A stretch of DNA of 64,000 nt from CAYVTZ01 sp964454685 (GCA_964454685.1 CAYVTZ010000006.1:1-64000), one strand, 5' to 3'; counted from the first letter of the stretch, positions 42,393-51,414 are shown. Numbers and translations are program-made. Notes: generated by a model not told the origin, from the letters alone.

Positions 42393-43766
42393 TCACGCAT
42401 GCCGTATCCCTGTATATTCCGAGATCTCGCGGCTGATCGTGCACAAGTCCTCTTCGCTCAACTCATGTAAATCTCGGTGCGCCGTAATGCGCGCAAAGGT
42501 TTTCAACTCCTCGAGCGTACAGTTTAAATAGTTCGCCACACGCTGCGCTGCAATCTCCACGTCCAGCCGCTTGCGCAGCTCCGGGTCTTGCGTCGCAATG
42601 CCCACCGGACATTTGCCGCTGCCACAAATGCGGTATTGCTGGCAGCCCGCCGCCATCAGAGCAGCCGTCGCCACTGCCACCGCGTCCGCGCCCATCGCCA
42701 ATGCTTTTGCAAAGTCGGATGCCACACGCAGCCCCCCCGTAATGATAAGATCAATGTCCACACCCGCTTCATCCAAAAACTTGCGCGCACGATGCAGCGC
42801 ATAAATGGTCGGAATGCTGGTCGATTCGCGGATGATCTTGGGGCTCGCGCCTGTCGCACCGCCGCGCCCGTCAATCGTAATAAAGTCCGGTTGCGCATAC
42901 ACGCAAAACGCAAGATCCTGCTCCAACCGTCCTGCGGCAATTTTAATGCCGATGGGTCTGCCCTCGGATGCCATGCGCAGCATGTCCACCAGCTCTTTCA
43001 GCTCCATCTTGCTGCTTATGTCATGAAATTTGGAAGGGCTGATGATGTCCTGCCCGACCGGCTTTTTCCGCACCTGCGCAATCTCCTCTGTCACCTTATC
43101 TCCCGGCAGATGCCCGCCCATGCCCGGCTTGGTACCCTGCCCAATCTTAATTTCGATCGCATCCGCATTCTTCAGGTTCTCCGGTGTCACACTGTAACGG
43201 TTGGGCACATATTCAAAGATGTACCGATACGCCGATTGCATTTCCTCCGGCAAAATGCCGCCCTCGCCGCTGCACATTGCCGTTTTGGCAAGCGCGCTTC
43301 CCTTTGCCAGTGCCACTTTCGCCTCACGCGAAAGCGCGCCAAACGACATGTGGGAGACAAACACCGGATTTTCCAGCACCAGAGGCTTCACCGCGTGTTT
43401 GCCGATCACTGTCGTCGTCACAATCGTCTCATGCTCATCCAGCGGCGGCGGGTCCAGCTGGCATCCCAGTAATATGATGCTGTCCCAGTCAGGCATAGGC
43501 ATTTGTGTGCCCATCGCTTCAATGATGGGTCTGCCCGTCACCGCCATACGGTGTATTTCGTCCATATATCTCACATTGGGATCTTCACGGTAATACTCCC
43601 GCGGGTATTCCAGCGGACTTTGCGGCGCAAGCGCAAACGTCTCTTCCTGCTTTCGCTGCTCCACCGCAAACTGCCCGCATACCGGGCAGGTCACATTCCC
43701 CGTCGCACACAGCGAATCCTCCACCGCAAACACGTGTGTACAGACTCTGCAAATATAAGTTTTCAT
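42393..43766 (-). CDS. FMN-binding glutamate-synthase-like protein with rubredoxin-like head
   Basis: A 457-residue protein. Residues 1-32 form a rubredoxin/zinc-finger-like head with Cys6, Cys9, Cys27 and Cys30. The rest is the central FMN and iron-sulfur part of GltB: KIGQGTKPGMGGHLPG, DFITIDGRGGATGASP, and CQQYRICGSGKCPVGIATQ with the three cysteines of a 3Fe-4S cluster. It lacks the N-terminal glutaminase, so it needs a separate ammonia source or has another substrate. The ATG at 43766 has GGAGTG upstream; 119 codons of open frame upstream have no start signals. Confidence 0.88.
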   Translation of the reverse strand: MKTYICRVCTHVFAVEDSLCATGNVTCPVCGQFAVEQRKQEETFALAPQSPLEYPREYYREDPNVRYMDEIHRMAVTGRPIIEAMGTQMPMPDWDSIILLGCQLDPPPLDEHETIVTTTVIGKHAVKPLVLENPVFVSHMSFGALSREAKVALAKGSALAKTAMCSGEGGILPEEMQSAYRYIFEYVPNRYSVTPENLKNADAIEIKIGQGTKPGMGGHLPGDKVTEEIAQVRKKPVGQDIISPSKFHDISSKMELKELVDMLRMASEGRPIGIKIAAGRLEQDLAFCVYAQPDFITIDGRGGATGASPKIIRESTSIPTIYALHRARKFLDEAGVDIDLIITGGLRVASDFAKALAMGADAVAVATAALMAAGCQQYRICGSGKCPVGIATQDPELRKRLDVEIAAQRVANYLNCTLEELKTFARITAHRDLHELSEEDLCTISREISEYTGIRHA

Positions 43767-44242
43767 TTTATTCACTCCATTTCTTGCACTGTTCTTTTCA
43801 AGAAAACACGATATTATAATTTGTTTTCTTACAAAATTGATCCCGATTTTATATAAAACGTAAAAATTCGCAAGCGCACAACCGCTGCCAATTCCCCGCT
43901 GTTCGCCTGCTTTTTCAAAACCCAACCAACCGTTGTTATGTCTCTTCTCGCTGGAATGGGCATTTTCACGCCTTTCGATTCTGCCGTGCCTGCAAATACG
44001 CCGCAGCTCTCCTGCCTCTTGGCTTCGCCCCGCACCTGCAATCTTACATCGCGTTCGCTTGGCTGATTCTTCCGCAACACCGTGATCGCGGGTGTAGCAA
44101 AACACAGCACGGATGCCGCGCATCTCGCATTATGCTGCTTGGCGGCTGAATGCACCGCTTTGCCTTGGATGCGTTTAACGACGCATCAACAAAACCGGAT
44201 TCGTTTGGTCATTTTTCCGCAGACACGCATCCATGCCTTCTA
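43767..44242. other. Gene-free stretch before the glutamate-synthase-like gene
   Basis: No frame with a plausible product or ribosome binding site. A minus-strand TATAAT near 43815 with a weak -35 may be the promoter of the downstream gene. Short frames that cover 43830-44155 show no family match and look random. Confidence 0.4.
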
Positions 44243-44274
44243 TAAAAAACCGCCCCAGCAGAATATGCCGGGGC
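44243..44274 (-). terminator. Rho-independent terminator of the fatty acid operon
   Basis: GCCCC-A-GCA / TGC-C-GGGGC makes a stem that on the minus strand is followed by GG and six T residues. It lies eight bases after the accA stop and closes the operon. Confidence 0.85.
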
Positions 44275-44281
44275 TTTCTTA

Positions 44282-45103
44282 TCATTTCATTTTTCTGGTG
44301 TATTCCTGCCCGAACGCGCGAATACGCGCGTACCGCTTTTCCAGCAATTCTTCTGTGGGCAGCGGATTCAGTTCGCCGATGCACTTGCTGATGTACTGCT
44401 TCACGGTCTGCGCAAACGCGCCCCCATCGTCCGCAAACGCACCACCTTCAGGCTCCTCGATCACGGTGTCAATCAGTCCCATATCGTATACTTCGCGCGC
44501 CGTCATACGCATCAACTGCGCTGCCTCCGCCGCACGGGAATTGTCCTTCCATAAAATGCTGGAGAATCCTTCCGGCGACAAAATGGAGTACACCGAATTT
44601 TCCAGCATCGCCAGTCGGTCAGAAACCGCCAGCGCCAGCGCGCCGCCGCTGCCGCCCTCGCCAATCAGCACCGCAACCACCGGTACCTTCAACCGCGAAA
44701 GCTCCAACAGGTTCCGCGCAATCGCCTCGCCCATGCCGCGCTCCTCGGCGCCCACGCCACAGAACGCGCCTTGTGTATCTACGATGCAAACCAGCGGTCT
44801 CCCAAACTTCTCTGCCTGCCGCATCAGCCGCAAAGATTTCCGATATCCTTCCGGATGCGCGCATCCAAAGTTACGGTACGCCTTATCGCGGATGTCCACG
44901 CCCTTTTCCTGCCCGATCACCGTCACCGCCACCCCGTCAATGGTGCCGATTCCGCCGATGATCGCCGCATCGTCCGCATATAATTTGTCGCCGTGCAGCT
45001 CTAAAAAGTCGTCCACAATATGCTCGATGATATATTTGGAAGTCGGACGTTTCGGGTCGCGCGCTAATTGCACTACTTCCCATGCCGTGCGTTTTTCGCT
45101 CAT
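44282..45103 (-). CDS. accA: Acetyl-CoA carboxylase carboxyltransferase, alpha subunit
   Basis: A 273-residue crotonase-fold subunit that, with AccD, moves the carboxyl group from biotin to acetyl-CoA, giving malonyl-CoA. GHPEGYRKSLRLM appears here as CAHPEGYRKSLRLM, and IGEGGSGGALALAVSD with MLENSVYSILSPEG are the conserved oxyanion-hole segments. It is shorter than the 319-residue E. coli protein because the N-terminal extension is reduced, as in other Clostridia. The ATG overlaps the accD stop (45103-45100). It is the last gene of the operon. Confidence 0.95.
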   Translation of the reverse strand: MSEKRTAWEVVQLARDPKRPTSKYIIEHIVDDFLELHGDKLYADDAAIIGGIGTIDGVAVTVIGQEKGVDIRDKAYRNFGCAHPEGYRKSLRLMRQAEKFGRPLVCIVDTQGAFCGVGAEERGMGEAIARNLLELSRLKVPVVAVLIGEGGSGGALALAVSDRLAMLENSVYSILSPEGFSSILWKDNSRAAEAAQLMRMTAREVYDMGLIDTVIEEPEGGAFADDGGAFAQTVKQYISKCIGELNPLPTEELLEKRYARIRAFGQEYTRKMK

Positions 45104-46044
45104 TTCGCATTTCCTCCTTTGTGCAGCCGCAAAATCGTTGCCAGCGTCTGCTTCATCTCGCTGCGCGGCACAATTTTATCCACAAAGCCTTTTTCCTGTA
45201 AAAATTCTGCGCGTTGGAAATTCTGCGGCAAAATCTGCTTCACCGTTTGCTCAATCACGCGCCGCCCCGCAAATCCAATGGTCGCATTCGGCTCGGCAAG
45301 CGTCACATCTCCCAGCATGGCAAAGCTCGCGGTCACGCCGCCCGTCGTCGGGTCTGTCAGCACCACCAGATACAGCAATCCCGCCTCGTCCAGCTTGCCC
45401 AGCACCGCGCTGGTCTTGCTCATCTGCATCAGCGAAATCAGGCCTTCCTGCATCCGCGCGCCGCCCGAAACGGTAAAGGTCACAAACGGCAGCTTTTTTT
45501 CAATGGCAAGCTCCGCCGCCAGTGTAAACTTCTCACCCAGCGCCGCGCCCATGGAACCCATCATAAAATATCCATCCATCACCGCAATCACACACGGCTC
45601 ACCCTCAATGGTGCACGTGCCCGTTACAATGGCCTCGTTTTCGTTGGTAAACGCACGCTGTGCCTGCAATTTTTTCTCGTATGCGGGAAAATCCAGTGGG
45701 TTCTTGCCGATCAGCTTTTCATTGATCTCCTCAAAGGAACCTTCGTCCACCGTGTATAAAATGCGCTGGCGCGCACTCAAGCGGAAATGATGTCCGCAAG
45801 CAGGGCAGCAGCTTAAATTAGACAGCAGATCATCCGAATAGATCACACTGCCACAACTGGAGCACTTTTCCCACAAGCCCTCGTGTACTTCCTCGGTCTG
45901 CGCCGCAGGGTTTGCCGGAATCACGGGTAAAATCTGCAATTCCTCCTCAAAGGAAAGCTCCGTGTCCTCGGGAATATACGCTTGTTGGTTGGTGCGGTAA
46001 ATCCGCATCGTCACTTCTTTTTTCTTTTTGGAAAACAGTCCCAT
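45100..46044 (-). CDS. accD: Acetyl-CoA carboxylase carboxyltransferase, beta subunit
   Basis: A 314-residue partner of AccA. The N-terminal zinc ribbon is complete (CSSCGSVIY and CCPACGHHF), followed by the crotonase-fold catalytic part with VSGGARMQEGLISLMQM, VVLTDPTTGGVTASFAMLGD and AGRRVIEQT. Residues 10-50 form an extra N-terminal segment before the zinc ribbon. GGAGGGATAAC precedes the ATG. A 300-bp gap separates it from accC, the only large gap in the second half of the operon. Confidence 0.95.
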   Translation of the reverse strand: MGLFSKKKKEVTMRIYRTNQQAYIPEDTELSFEEELQILPVIPANPAAQTEEVHEGLWEKCSSCGSVIYSDDLLSNLSCCPACGHHFRLSARQRILYTVDEGSFEEINEKLIGKNPLDFPAYEKKLQAQRAFTNENEAIVTGTCTIEGEPCVIAVMDGYFMMGSMGAALGEKFTLAAELAIEKKLPFVTFTVSGGARMQEGLISLMQMSKTSAVLGKLDEAGLLYLVVLTDPTTGGVTASFAMLGDVTLAEPNATIGFAGRRVIEQTVKQILPQNFQRAEFLQEKGFVDKIVPRSEMKQTLATILRLHKGGNAK

Positions 46045-46341
46045 GTTATCCCTCCATAAAGGTGTTTGAGCACAATATGCTCAAAGCAGACAGGGTTGAA
46101 AGTGTGCAAGTCTCGTCATTCCACATCTTCAAGCTTTACCTCCCGCCCACACGCAGGCGATGCTTTACAGTTGGAATCCTTGCAGAGCGCGCTTCACGAT
46201 GCCCTCGCCACAAAAACGCAAGCATCCGCTTGAATCTTCCTGCGCAAAAGATTTGCCTGAATTCCAAGGCATAACTTTCGCGTCAAGCGGCACGATCGCG
46301 GCTGTAACCTTCCTTTAATGATCTTTCGAAGGAAACTGCGC
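46045..46341. other. Spacer between accC and accD with a hairpin
   Basis: No gene is seen. TTTGAGC and GCTCAAA (46065-46071 / 46079-46085) form a perfect 7-bp stem with a 7-nt loop about 12 nt upstream of the accD ribosome binding site. It might influence accD translation. The rest is unremarkable. Confidence 0.4.
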
Positions 46342-47700
46342 CTACGCGTTTTCGGGCAGTCTGTCCATGATCCGTGCTACGAGACCCGTATCCAATCTCC
46401 CCGCGATCACATCCTCGTGATGCAGCAGATCCAGTTGAAAATCCACATTGGATTCCACACCGTCCACCACCAGCTCCGAAAGCGCCGCGCGCATCTTGGC
46501 CATTGCCATGTCGCGGGTGGGCGCATGCACAATCAGCTTGCCGATCATGCTGTCATAGTTGGGCGGAATTTTGTATCCCGAATAAATCGCAGTGTCAAAC
46601 CGCACACCCGGCCCTCCCGGAAAGTGTACCACATTTACCGTGCCAATGGAAGGCATGAAATTGCGGGACGGATCCTCCGCATTGATGCGGCACTCGATTG
46701 CGTAGCCGTTCAAACGAATGTCCTCTTGCGTGTATGGCAGCGGTCTGCCGTTTTCCACCATAATCTGTTCGTATAGGATATCCATTCCGGTAATCATCTC
46801 CGTCACCGGATGCTCTACCTGCACACGCGCATTCAGCTCCATGAAGTAGTAGTTGCCCTTTTCGTCCAGCAAAAATTCAATGGTACCGGCGCTGTTGTAG
46901 CCGGATGCCTTGGCAGCGCGCACCGCCGCATCACCGATCTCCATACGCTTTTCCATCGAGAGCGCAACGCTGGGCGCTTCCTCCATCACCTTCTGATTTC
47001 TGCGCTGTAAGGAGCACTCGCGTTCAAAAAAATGCACTGCGTTGCCGTGCTTGTCCGCCATAATCTGCACTTCAATGTGCCGCGCATCCTCAATGCACTT
47101 TTCCATATATAACGTACCGTCGCCAAATGCCGCCACCGCCTCTTTTTGCGCAGCGGAAAAAGCTTCCTCGATCTCGCTTTCCTTGTTCACTTTGCGGATA
47201 CCTCTGCCGCCGCCGCCGTTGGATGCCTTGATCATAACGGGGTACCCCACCTTCTTCGCGATCACCTTGGCGTCCTTCGCGTCCTTGAGCGCATCCAAAG
47301 ATCCGGGAATCACCGGCACCTGCGCATCCGTCATGATGCGCCGCGCCATCAGCTTATCCCCCATCTTTTCCATTGCCTCGGCACTGGGTCCAATGAATAC
47401 GATCTTACTCTTTTGGCACATGCGCACAAACTTCGAGTTCTCGGACAAAAATCCATACCCCGGATGAATCGCATCCGCGCCGGAGGTCGTCGCCGCCGAA
47501 AGGATCGCAAAGGAATTCAAATAGCTGTCCTTGGGCGCGGGCGGACCAATGCAGATCGCCTCGTCGGCAAGCTGCGCATGCAGCGCCGTTGCATCCGCTG
47601 TGGAATAGACCGCCACCGTCTGAATGCCCATTTCTCTGCAAGCGCGAATCACGCGCACGGCAATCTCGCCGCGATTTGCAATTAAAACCTTTTGAATCAT
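46342..47700 (-). CDS. accC: Biotin carboxylase subunit of acetyl-CoA carboxylase
   Basis: A 452-residue ATP-grasp enzyme, near the 449 of E. coli AccC, that carboxylates biotin on AccB with bicarbonate and ATP. MIQKVLIANRGEIAVRVIRA opens it; KASNGGGGRGIRKV is the ATP-binding glycine loop; FMELNARVQVEHPVTEM has the catalytic residues. The ATG at 47700 follows GCGGAGAAG and lies 17 bp after fabZ. Confidence 0.97.
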   Translation of the reverse strand: MIQKVLIANRGEIAVRVIRACREMGIQTVAVYSTADATALHAQLADEAICIGPPAPKDSYLNSFAILSAATTSGADAIHPGYGFLSENSKFVRMCQKSKIVFIGPSAEAMEKMGDKLMARRIMTDAQVPVIPGSLDALKDAKDAKVIAKKVGYPVMIKASNGGGGRGIRKVNKESEIEEAFSAAQKEAVAAFGDGTLYMEKCIEDARHIEVQIMADKHGNAVHFFERECSLQRRNQKVMEEAPSVALSMEKRMEIGDAAVRAAKASGYNSAGTIEFLLDEKGNYYFMELNARVQVEHPVTEMITGMDILYEQIMVENGRPLPYTQEDIRLNGYAIECRINAEDPSRNFMPSIGTVNVVHFPGGPGVRFDTAIYSGYKIPPNYDSMIGKLIVHAPTRDMAMAKMRAALSELVVDGVESNVDFQLDLLHHEDVIAGRLDTGLVARIMDRLPENA

Positions 47701-47717
47701 ATTCTTCTCCGCTTCTC

Positions 47718-48158
47718 TTATTGCTCCTGCTTCACCAGGAAGAACAAAATCTCTCCCTCGCAAACCGTCTTACCCTCCACACTTGCGCGCACCTTACCTG
47801 TGCCGCCCATGGAGGTCAGCTTGAGCATTTCCGTCTCCAAAATCAGGTCGTCGCCGGGTTTGACCATGCCGCGATAGCGTACCTTGTCAATTCCGCCAAA
47901 CACCGCCAAGCGGTTTTGGAATTTCTCCATCTGCAAAATCGCCACCGCGCCCGCCTGCGCCAGCGCCTCGGTAATCAGTACGCCGGGCAGAATGGGATTG
48001 CCGGGGAAATGCCCTTGAAAGCAGAACAAATCCTCACGAATGCGCCAAAGCGCCACCGTTTTTTTGCCGACTTCACATTCCAAGATCTCGTCCAAAAACA
48101 AGAACGGATCGCGGTGCGGAATGATTTTCTTGATGTCCTCTTGTGTCATCAATGCCAT
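47718..48158 (-). CDS. fabZ: 3-hydroxyacyl-ACP dehydratase
   Basis: A 146-residue hot-dog-fold dehydratase. IIPHRDPFLFLD opens it; the catalytic His50 lies in GHFPGNPILPG and the catalytic Glu64 in LITEALAQAG. It removes water from 3-hydroxyacyl-ACP in each elongation round. It lies 12 bp after accB and 17 bp before accC, the usual clostridial order. No enoyl-ACP reductase follows it here. Confidence 0.96.
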   Translation of the reverse strand: MALMTQEDIKKIIPHRDPFLFLDEILECEVGKKTVALWRIREDLFCFQGHFPGNPILPGVLITEALAQAGAVAILQMEKFQNRLAVFGGIDKVRYRGMVKPGDDLILETEMLKLTSMGGTGKVRASVEGKTVCEGEILFFLVKQEQ

Positions 48159-48170
48159 GCGTTTTTACCT

Positions 48171-48659
48171 CTATACATATTTGAAGAGCATCTGACCGTA
48201 TTCCACGGCGTCCCCTTCGTCACAAGCGATCCACGTGATCTCGCCGTCTTCCGGCATGGTAATCTCGTTCATCAGCTTCATTGCCTCTACATGGCAGAGC
48301 AGTTCACCTTTTTTAAGCTTGTCGCCAATTTTGATGTTTTTGCCATCCGAAAGCTTGTGGAAAATACCCACCAGCGGTGAAGAAATTTCAATGGCATTGT
48401 CCGTTGCCTCCACCGGCGCGTTTGCAGGAGCCACCGCTTCCGCAGGCGCAGCAGCAACCGGCGCAGCCGGAGCGGGCATTGCCATCGGCGGCGCGTAAGC
48501 ACCTGCCACCGGCGCGCTCGGAGCGGAAACATAGACGGTTTCCTTGTTTTCCAGGCCACGCTCCAGCTTGAGGCTGAATTCGCCGTCATTGATCTCCAGT
48601 TTGTTCCATTCCGTGCATTCCACGGACTTGAGCAGTTTTAATACCGATTGTAAGTCCAC
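48171..48659 (-). CDS. accB: Biotin carboxyl carrier protein of acetyl-CoA carboxylase
   Basis: A 162-residue carrier. An N-terminal helical part (1-40) is joined by an Ala/Pro-rich linker (46-86) to the biotinyl domain. The biotin attachment lysine is Lys128 in the VEAMKLMNE motif. BirA modifies it and AccC and AccAD use it. It starts after a 370-bp gap that holds a MITE-like element, with GGAGGG before the ATG. Confidence 0.96.
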   Translation of the reverse strand: MDLQSVLKLLKSVECTEWNKLEINDGEFSLKLERGLENKETVYVSAPSAPVAGAYAPPMAMPAPAAPVAAAPAEAVAPANAPVEATDNAIEISSPLVGIFHKLSDGKNIKIGDKLKKGELLCHVEAMKLMNEITMPEDGEITWIACDEGDAVEYGQMLFKYV

Positions 48660-48773
48660 GTTAAACCCTCCATATCAGTCCAATTTTTTATAGCAATTTG
48701 TCAAAAGTTCAAATTTTGGGTATCCATCGCATAAGCAAGCAACTTGCAAAAACAGGTCATTGCCTGCGTTAAG

Positions 48774-49034
48774 TTAAGGCGAGTCCTTTACACCGCCTGA
48801 AGCGCGGTCTTTTTGCCCCGTACTATGTTATGCTCATGCCGCATAGCGCATACCATTCGTCAATCATACAAAACAAAGATAGCCCCTATCCTTATCGCCG
48901 CACGAGTTGCGGCTTGCAAATGTACCATTTGCAAGGGAACGAGGTTTAGCCACAGCTAAGCCGAGCGACTTTCACACAGCAATGCAAGAAAAGATCCGGC
49001 AAGAAACGGCGGGATTCGTCTCTCCCCACCTTAA
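48774..49034 (-). mobile_element. MITE-like element, copy 1 (fabF-accB gap)
   Basis: A non-coding block of about 261 bp that begins TTAAGGCGAG and ends CCACCTTAA, imperfect terminal inverted repeats. In reverse orientation it matches the block at 52232-52510: the outer 70-100 bp at each end are clearly alike (for example AACGAGGTTTAGCC, AGCTAAGCCGAGCGACTTT, GAAAAGATCCGGC, TTCGTCTCTCC), the middle less so. Its TTAA end contains the TAA stop codon of fabF. No transposase frame is present, which fits a miniature element moved in trans. Confidence 0.55.
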
Positions 49035-50266
49035 ATCGCTGTGAATAATAAAGTACCGTTATGCCCGCCAAAGCCGAGCGAATTGCTCATCGCAACAGAA
49101 ATCTGCGCGCTTCTACCCTGATTGGGCACAATGTCCAGATCGCAATCCGCATCCGCCACCTGATAATTGATGGTGGGCGGCAAAAAGCTGTCTCGCATCG
49201 CCAAAATGCTGAAAATCGCCTCAATGCCACCGGCAGCACCCAAAAGGTGTCCCGTCATCGACTTCGTGGAAGATACCGGGGTCTTGTACGCCGCTTCTTC
49301 GCCCAACGCCTTTTTGATGGCAAGCGTCTCAGTCTTGTCGTTCAGCTCGGTGGACGTGCCGTGCGCGTTGATATATCCCACGTCATCGGGCTGTACGCCC
49401 GCTTCTTCCATCGCAAGCCGCATGGCGCGTGCGCACCCGTCGCCTTCCGGATCGGGCGCCGTCATGTGGTATGCGTCACTCGTCGCACCGTATCCGCTTA
49501 TTTCCGCGTAAATTTTCGCCCCACGCGCCTTCGCGTGTTCATATTCTTCTAGTACGAGAATCCCCGCACCCTCACCGATGACAAATCCGTTGCGATCCGC
49601 GTCAAACGGGATAGACGCGCGATTGATGTCCTCGGATTTGGAAAGCGCCTGCAATCCCAAAAATCCCGCGATCGAAAGCATCACAATGGGGGCTTCCGCA
49701 CCGCCCGCCAGCATTGCGTCCATATACCCATGCTTGATGAGTCGGTATGCGTCGCCAATGGCGTGTGTGCCGGAAGCGCAAGCCGTCACAATGCTTGTGC
49801 TGTATCCCTTCAAGCCATGCTTGAGCGCTAAATTGCCGGAAGCCATATTGGAAATCATCATGGGCACCAGCAAAGGATTCACACGCCGCCAACCCTTTTC
49901 ATTCATCTTGGTGATTTCGGTTTGGCTGGTCTTGAGACCGCCAATGCCGCTGCCGATCAGCGTACCAAAGCGCTCCACATTCGGCATCTGATTGCCAAAC
50001 GCCGCATCCGCCATTGCCATGTCTCCGGCAATCACGCCATATTGGCAGTACTCATCATAGCGACGAATTTCCTTTTTATCCAAATAGTTGAGCAGATCGA
50101 GGTTTTGCAGCTGTCCCGCAAAATGCACCGGCAAATCCTCCGCTGTCGCCTTTGTCAGTGCCGTAATGCCGGAAACTCCATTTTTGGTGTTCTCCCACAT
50201 TTCACTCACACTGTTGCCGTTCGGCGCAAGCGCGCCCATTCCTGTTACAACAACTCTTCTTGCCAT
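49031..50266 (-). CDS. fabF: Beta-ketoacyl-ACP synthase II
   Basis: A 411-residue condensing enzyme that extends acyl-ACP with malonyl-ACP. VVVTGMGALAPNGNSV opens it. The nucleophile cysteine lies in VTACASGTHAIG, and the two histidines in YINAHGTSTELND and STKSMTGHLLGAAGG complete the Cys-His-His triad. The ATG at 50266 follows AGGAGGAAAC, the same spacing and sequence as fabD. The stop codon lies in the TTAA end of the MITE-like copy, and the upstream side carries the tandem repeat array. Confidence 0.96.
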   Translation of the reverse strand: MARRVVVTGMGALAPNGNSVSEMWENTKNGVSGITALTKATAEDLPVHFAGQLQNLDLLNYLDKKEIRRYDEYCQYGVIAGDMAMADAAFGNQMPNVERFGTLIGSGIGGLKTSQTEITKMNEKGWRRVNPLLVPMMISNMASGNLALKHGLKGYSTSIVTACASGTHAIGDAYRLIKHGYMDAMLAGGAEAPIVMLSIAGFLGLQALSKSEDINRASIPFDADRNGFVIGEGAGILVLEEYEHAKARGAKIYAEISGYGATSDAYHMTAPDPEGDGCARAMRLAMEEAGVQPDDVGYINAHGTSTELNDKTETLAIKKALGEEAAYKTPVSSTKSMTGHLLGAAGGIEAIFSILAMRDSFLPPTINYQVADADCDLDIVPNQGRSAQISVAMSNSLGFGGHNGTLLFTAI

Positions 50267-50335
50267 GTTTCCTCCTGTGTCTATTTCTTCCCAATGCATG
50301 CATGGAAGGGTGCTTTCCGTTACACTTCGCTCACG

Positions 50336-50410
50336 CATACTCGCGCCGCATTGCCAACCAGCCCACCCATGTTATCCTCTGAAAAGGATGCAGTTTCGAC
50401 GCAGGTCGCA
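50336..50410 (-). repeat. Diverged outlying copy of the 113-bp repeat
   Basis: The segment with CCAACCAGCCCACCCATG and the hairpin ATCCT-CTGAAA-AGGAT (50374-50389) resembles the array units but is strongly diverged. In the array the stem reads ATCAT...ATGAT: one base pair is C-G here and A-T there, a compensated change. Confidence 0.5.
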
Positions 50411-50522
50411 TCAAAACCGCTTTTTCACTTCCCCCGTGCAATGAACCTGCCGGTTCTGTTTTGCCAAAAATCAAGCAATGAGAGCGTATTTCATTCGCGC
50501 CGCATTGGCACCAACCCGCCCA

Positions 50523-51327
50523 TGCCACCATCACTGAAAATGATGGATTTTCCATGTAGGTTGCGCCAGCCAGCCACTAAGCCTCTTCGCCACTGAACAC
50601 CTCTGAGCGTGANNNNNNNNNNNNNNNNNNNNNNNNNNNNNNNNNNNNNNNNNNNNNNNNNNNNNNNNNNNNNNNNNNNNNNNNNNNNNNNNNNNNNNNN
50701 NNNNNNNNNNNNTGCCATCATCACTGAAAATGATGGATTTTCGATGCAGGTTGCGCCAGCCAGCCACTAAGCCTCTTCGCCACTGAACACCTCTGAGCGT
50801 GATGCAGTTTGGATGCCGCTCCCCATGCCATCATCACTGAAAATGATGGATTTTCGATGCAGGTTGCGCCAGCCAGCCACTAAGCCTCTTCGCCACTGAA
50901 CACCACTAAGTGTGATGCAGTTTGGATGCCGCTCCCCCTGCCATCATCACTGAAAATGATGGATTTTCGATGCAGGTTGCGCCAGCCAGCCACTAAGCCT
51001 CTTCGCCACTGAACACCACTAAGTGTGATGCAGTTTGGATGCCGCTCCCCCTGCCATCATCACTGAAAATGATGGATTTTCGATGCAGGTTGCGCCAGCC
51101 AGCCACTAAGCCTCTTCGCCACTGAACACCACTAAGTGTGATGCAGTTTGGATGCCGCTCCCCATGCCACCATCACTGAAAATGATGGATTTTCCATGTA
51201 GGTTACGCCAGCCAGCCACTAAGCCTCTTCGCCACTGAACACCTCCGAGCGTGATGCAGTTTGGATGCCGCTCCCCCATGCCACCATCACTGAAAATGAT
51301 GGATTTTCGATGTAGGTTGCGCCAGGC
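50523..51327 (-). repeat. Tandem array of 113-bp units inside the fatty acid operon
   Basis: Near-identical units begin at 50523, 50713, 50826, 50939, 51052, 51165 and 51279, period 113 bp (one step of 114); the last is partial. Each unit contains CCATCAT-CACTGAAA-ATGATGG, a 7-bp stem with an 8-nt loop (CCACCAT variants lose one or two pairs). The sequencing gap falls inside the array, so the copy number is unknown. The period is not a multiple of three, so no protein repeat is encoded. It sits between fabG and fabF and should be transcribed with them. Confidence 0.9.
50613..50712. other. Assembly gap of 100 N
   Basis: Exactly 100 undetermined bases, a standard placeholder length. It interrupts one repeat unit and resumes at the start of another, so the assembler probably collapsed or broke the array here. 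True length and copy number are unknown. Confidence 0.98.
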
Positions 51328-51414
51328 AAAACGGTGGGCGATGAGTGCGTATTTCACATACGCCGAATTGTCCGCCGGTACAGTCAGGTGCAAGATACAC
51401 GAAAAGACACATTT

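Noticed and set aside
43767..44242. Possible gene upstream of the glutamate-synthase-like gene
   Set aside because: The open frame upstream of the chosen start has no ribosome binding site, no start consistent with the family and an unlikely composition.
50523..51327. CRISPR array
   Set aside because: Units are 113 bp and nearly identical throughout; there are no short repeats alternating with unique spacers, and no cas genes.
51106..51393. Coding frames through the tandem array (RNLHGKSIIFSDGGMG repeated)
   Set aside because: The 113-bp period shifts the frame each unit, stops occur in most units, and no start signals exist. The peptide repeat is a by-product of the DNA repeat.
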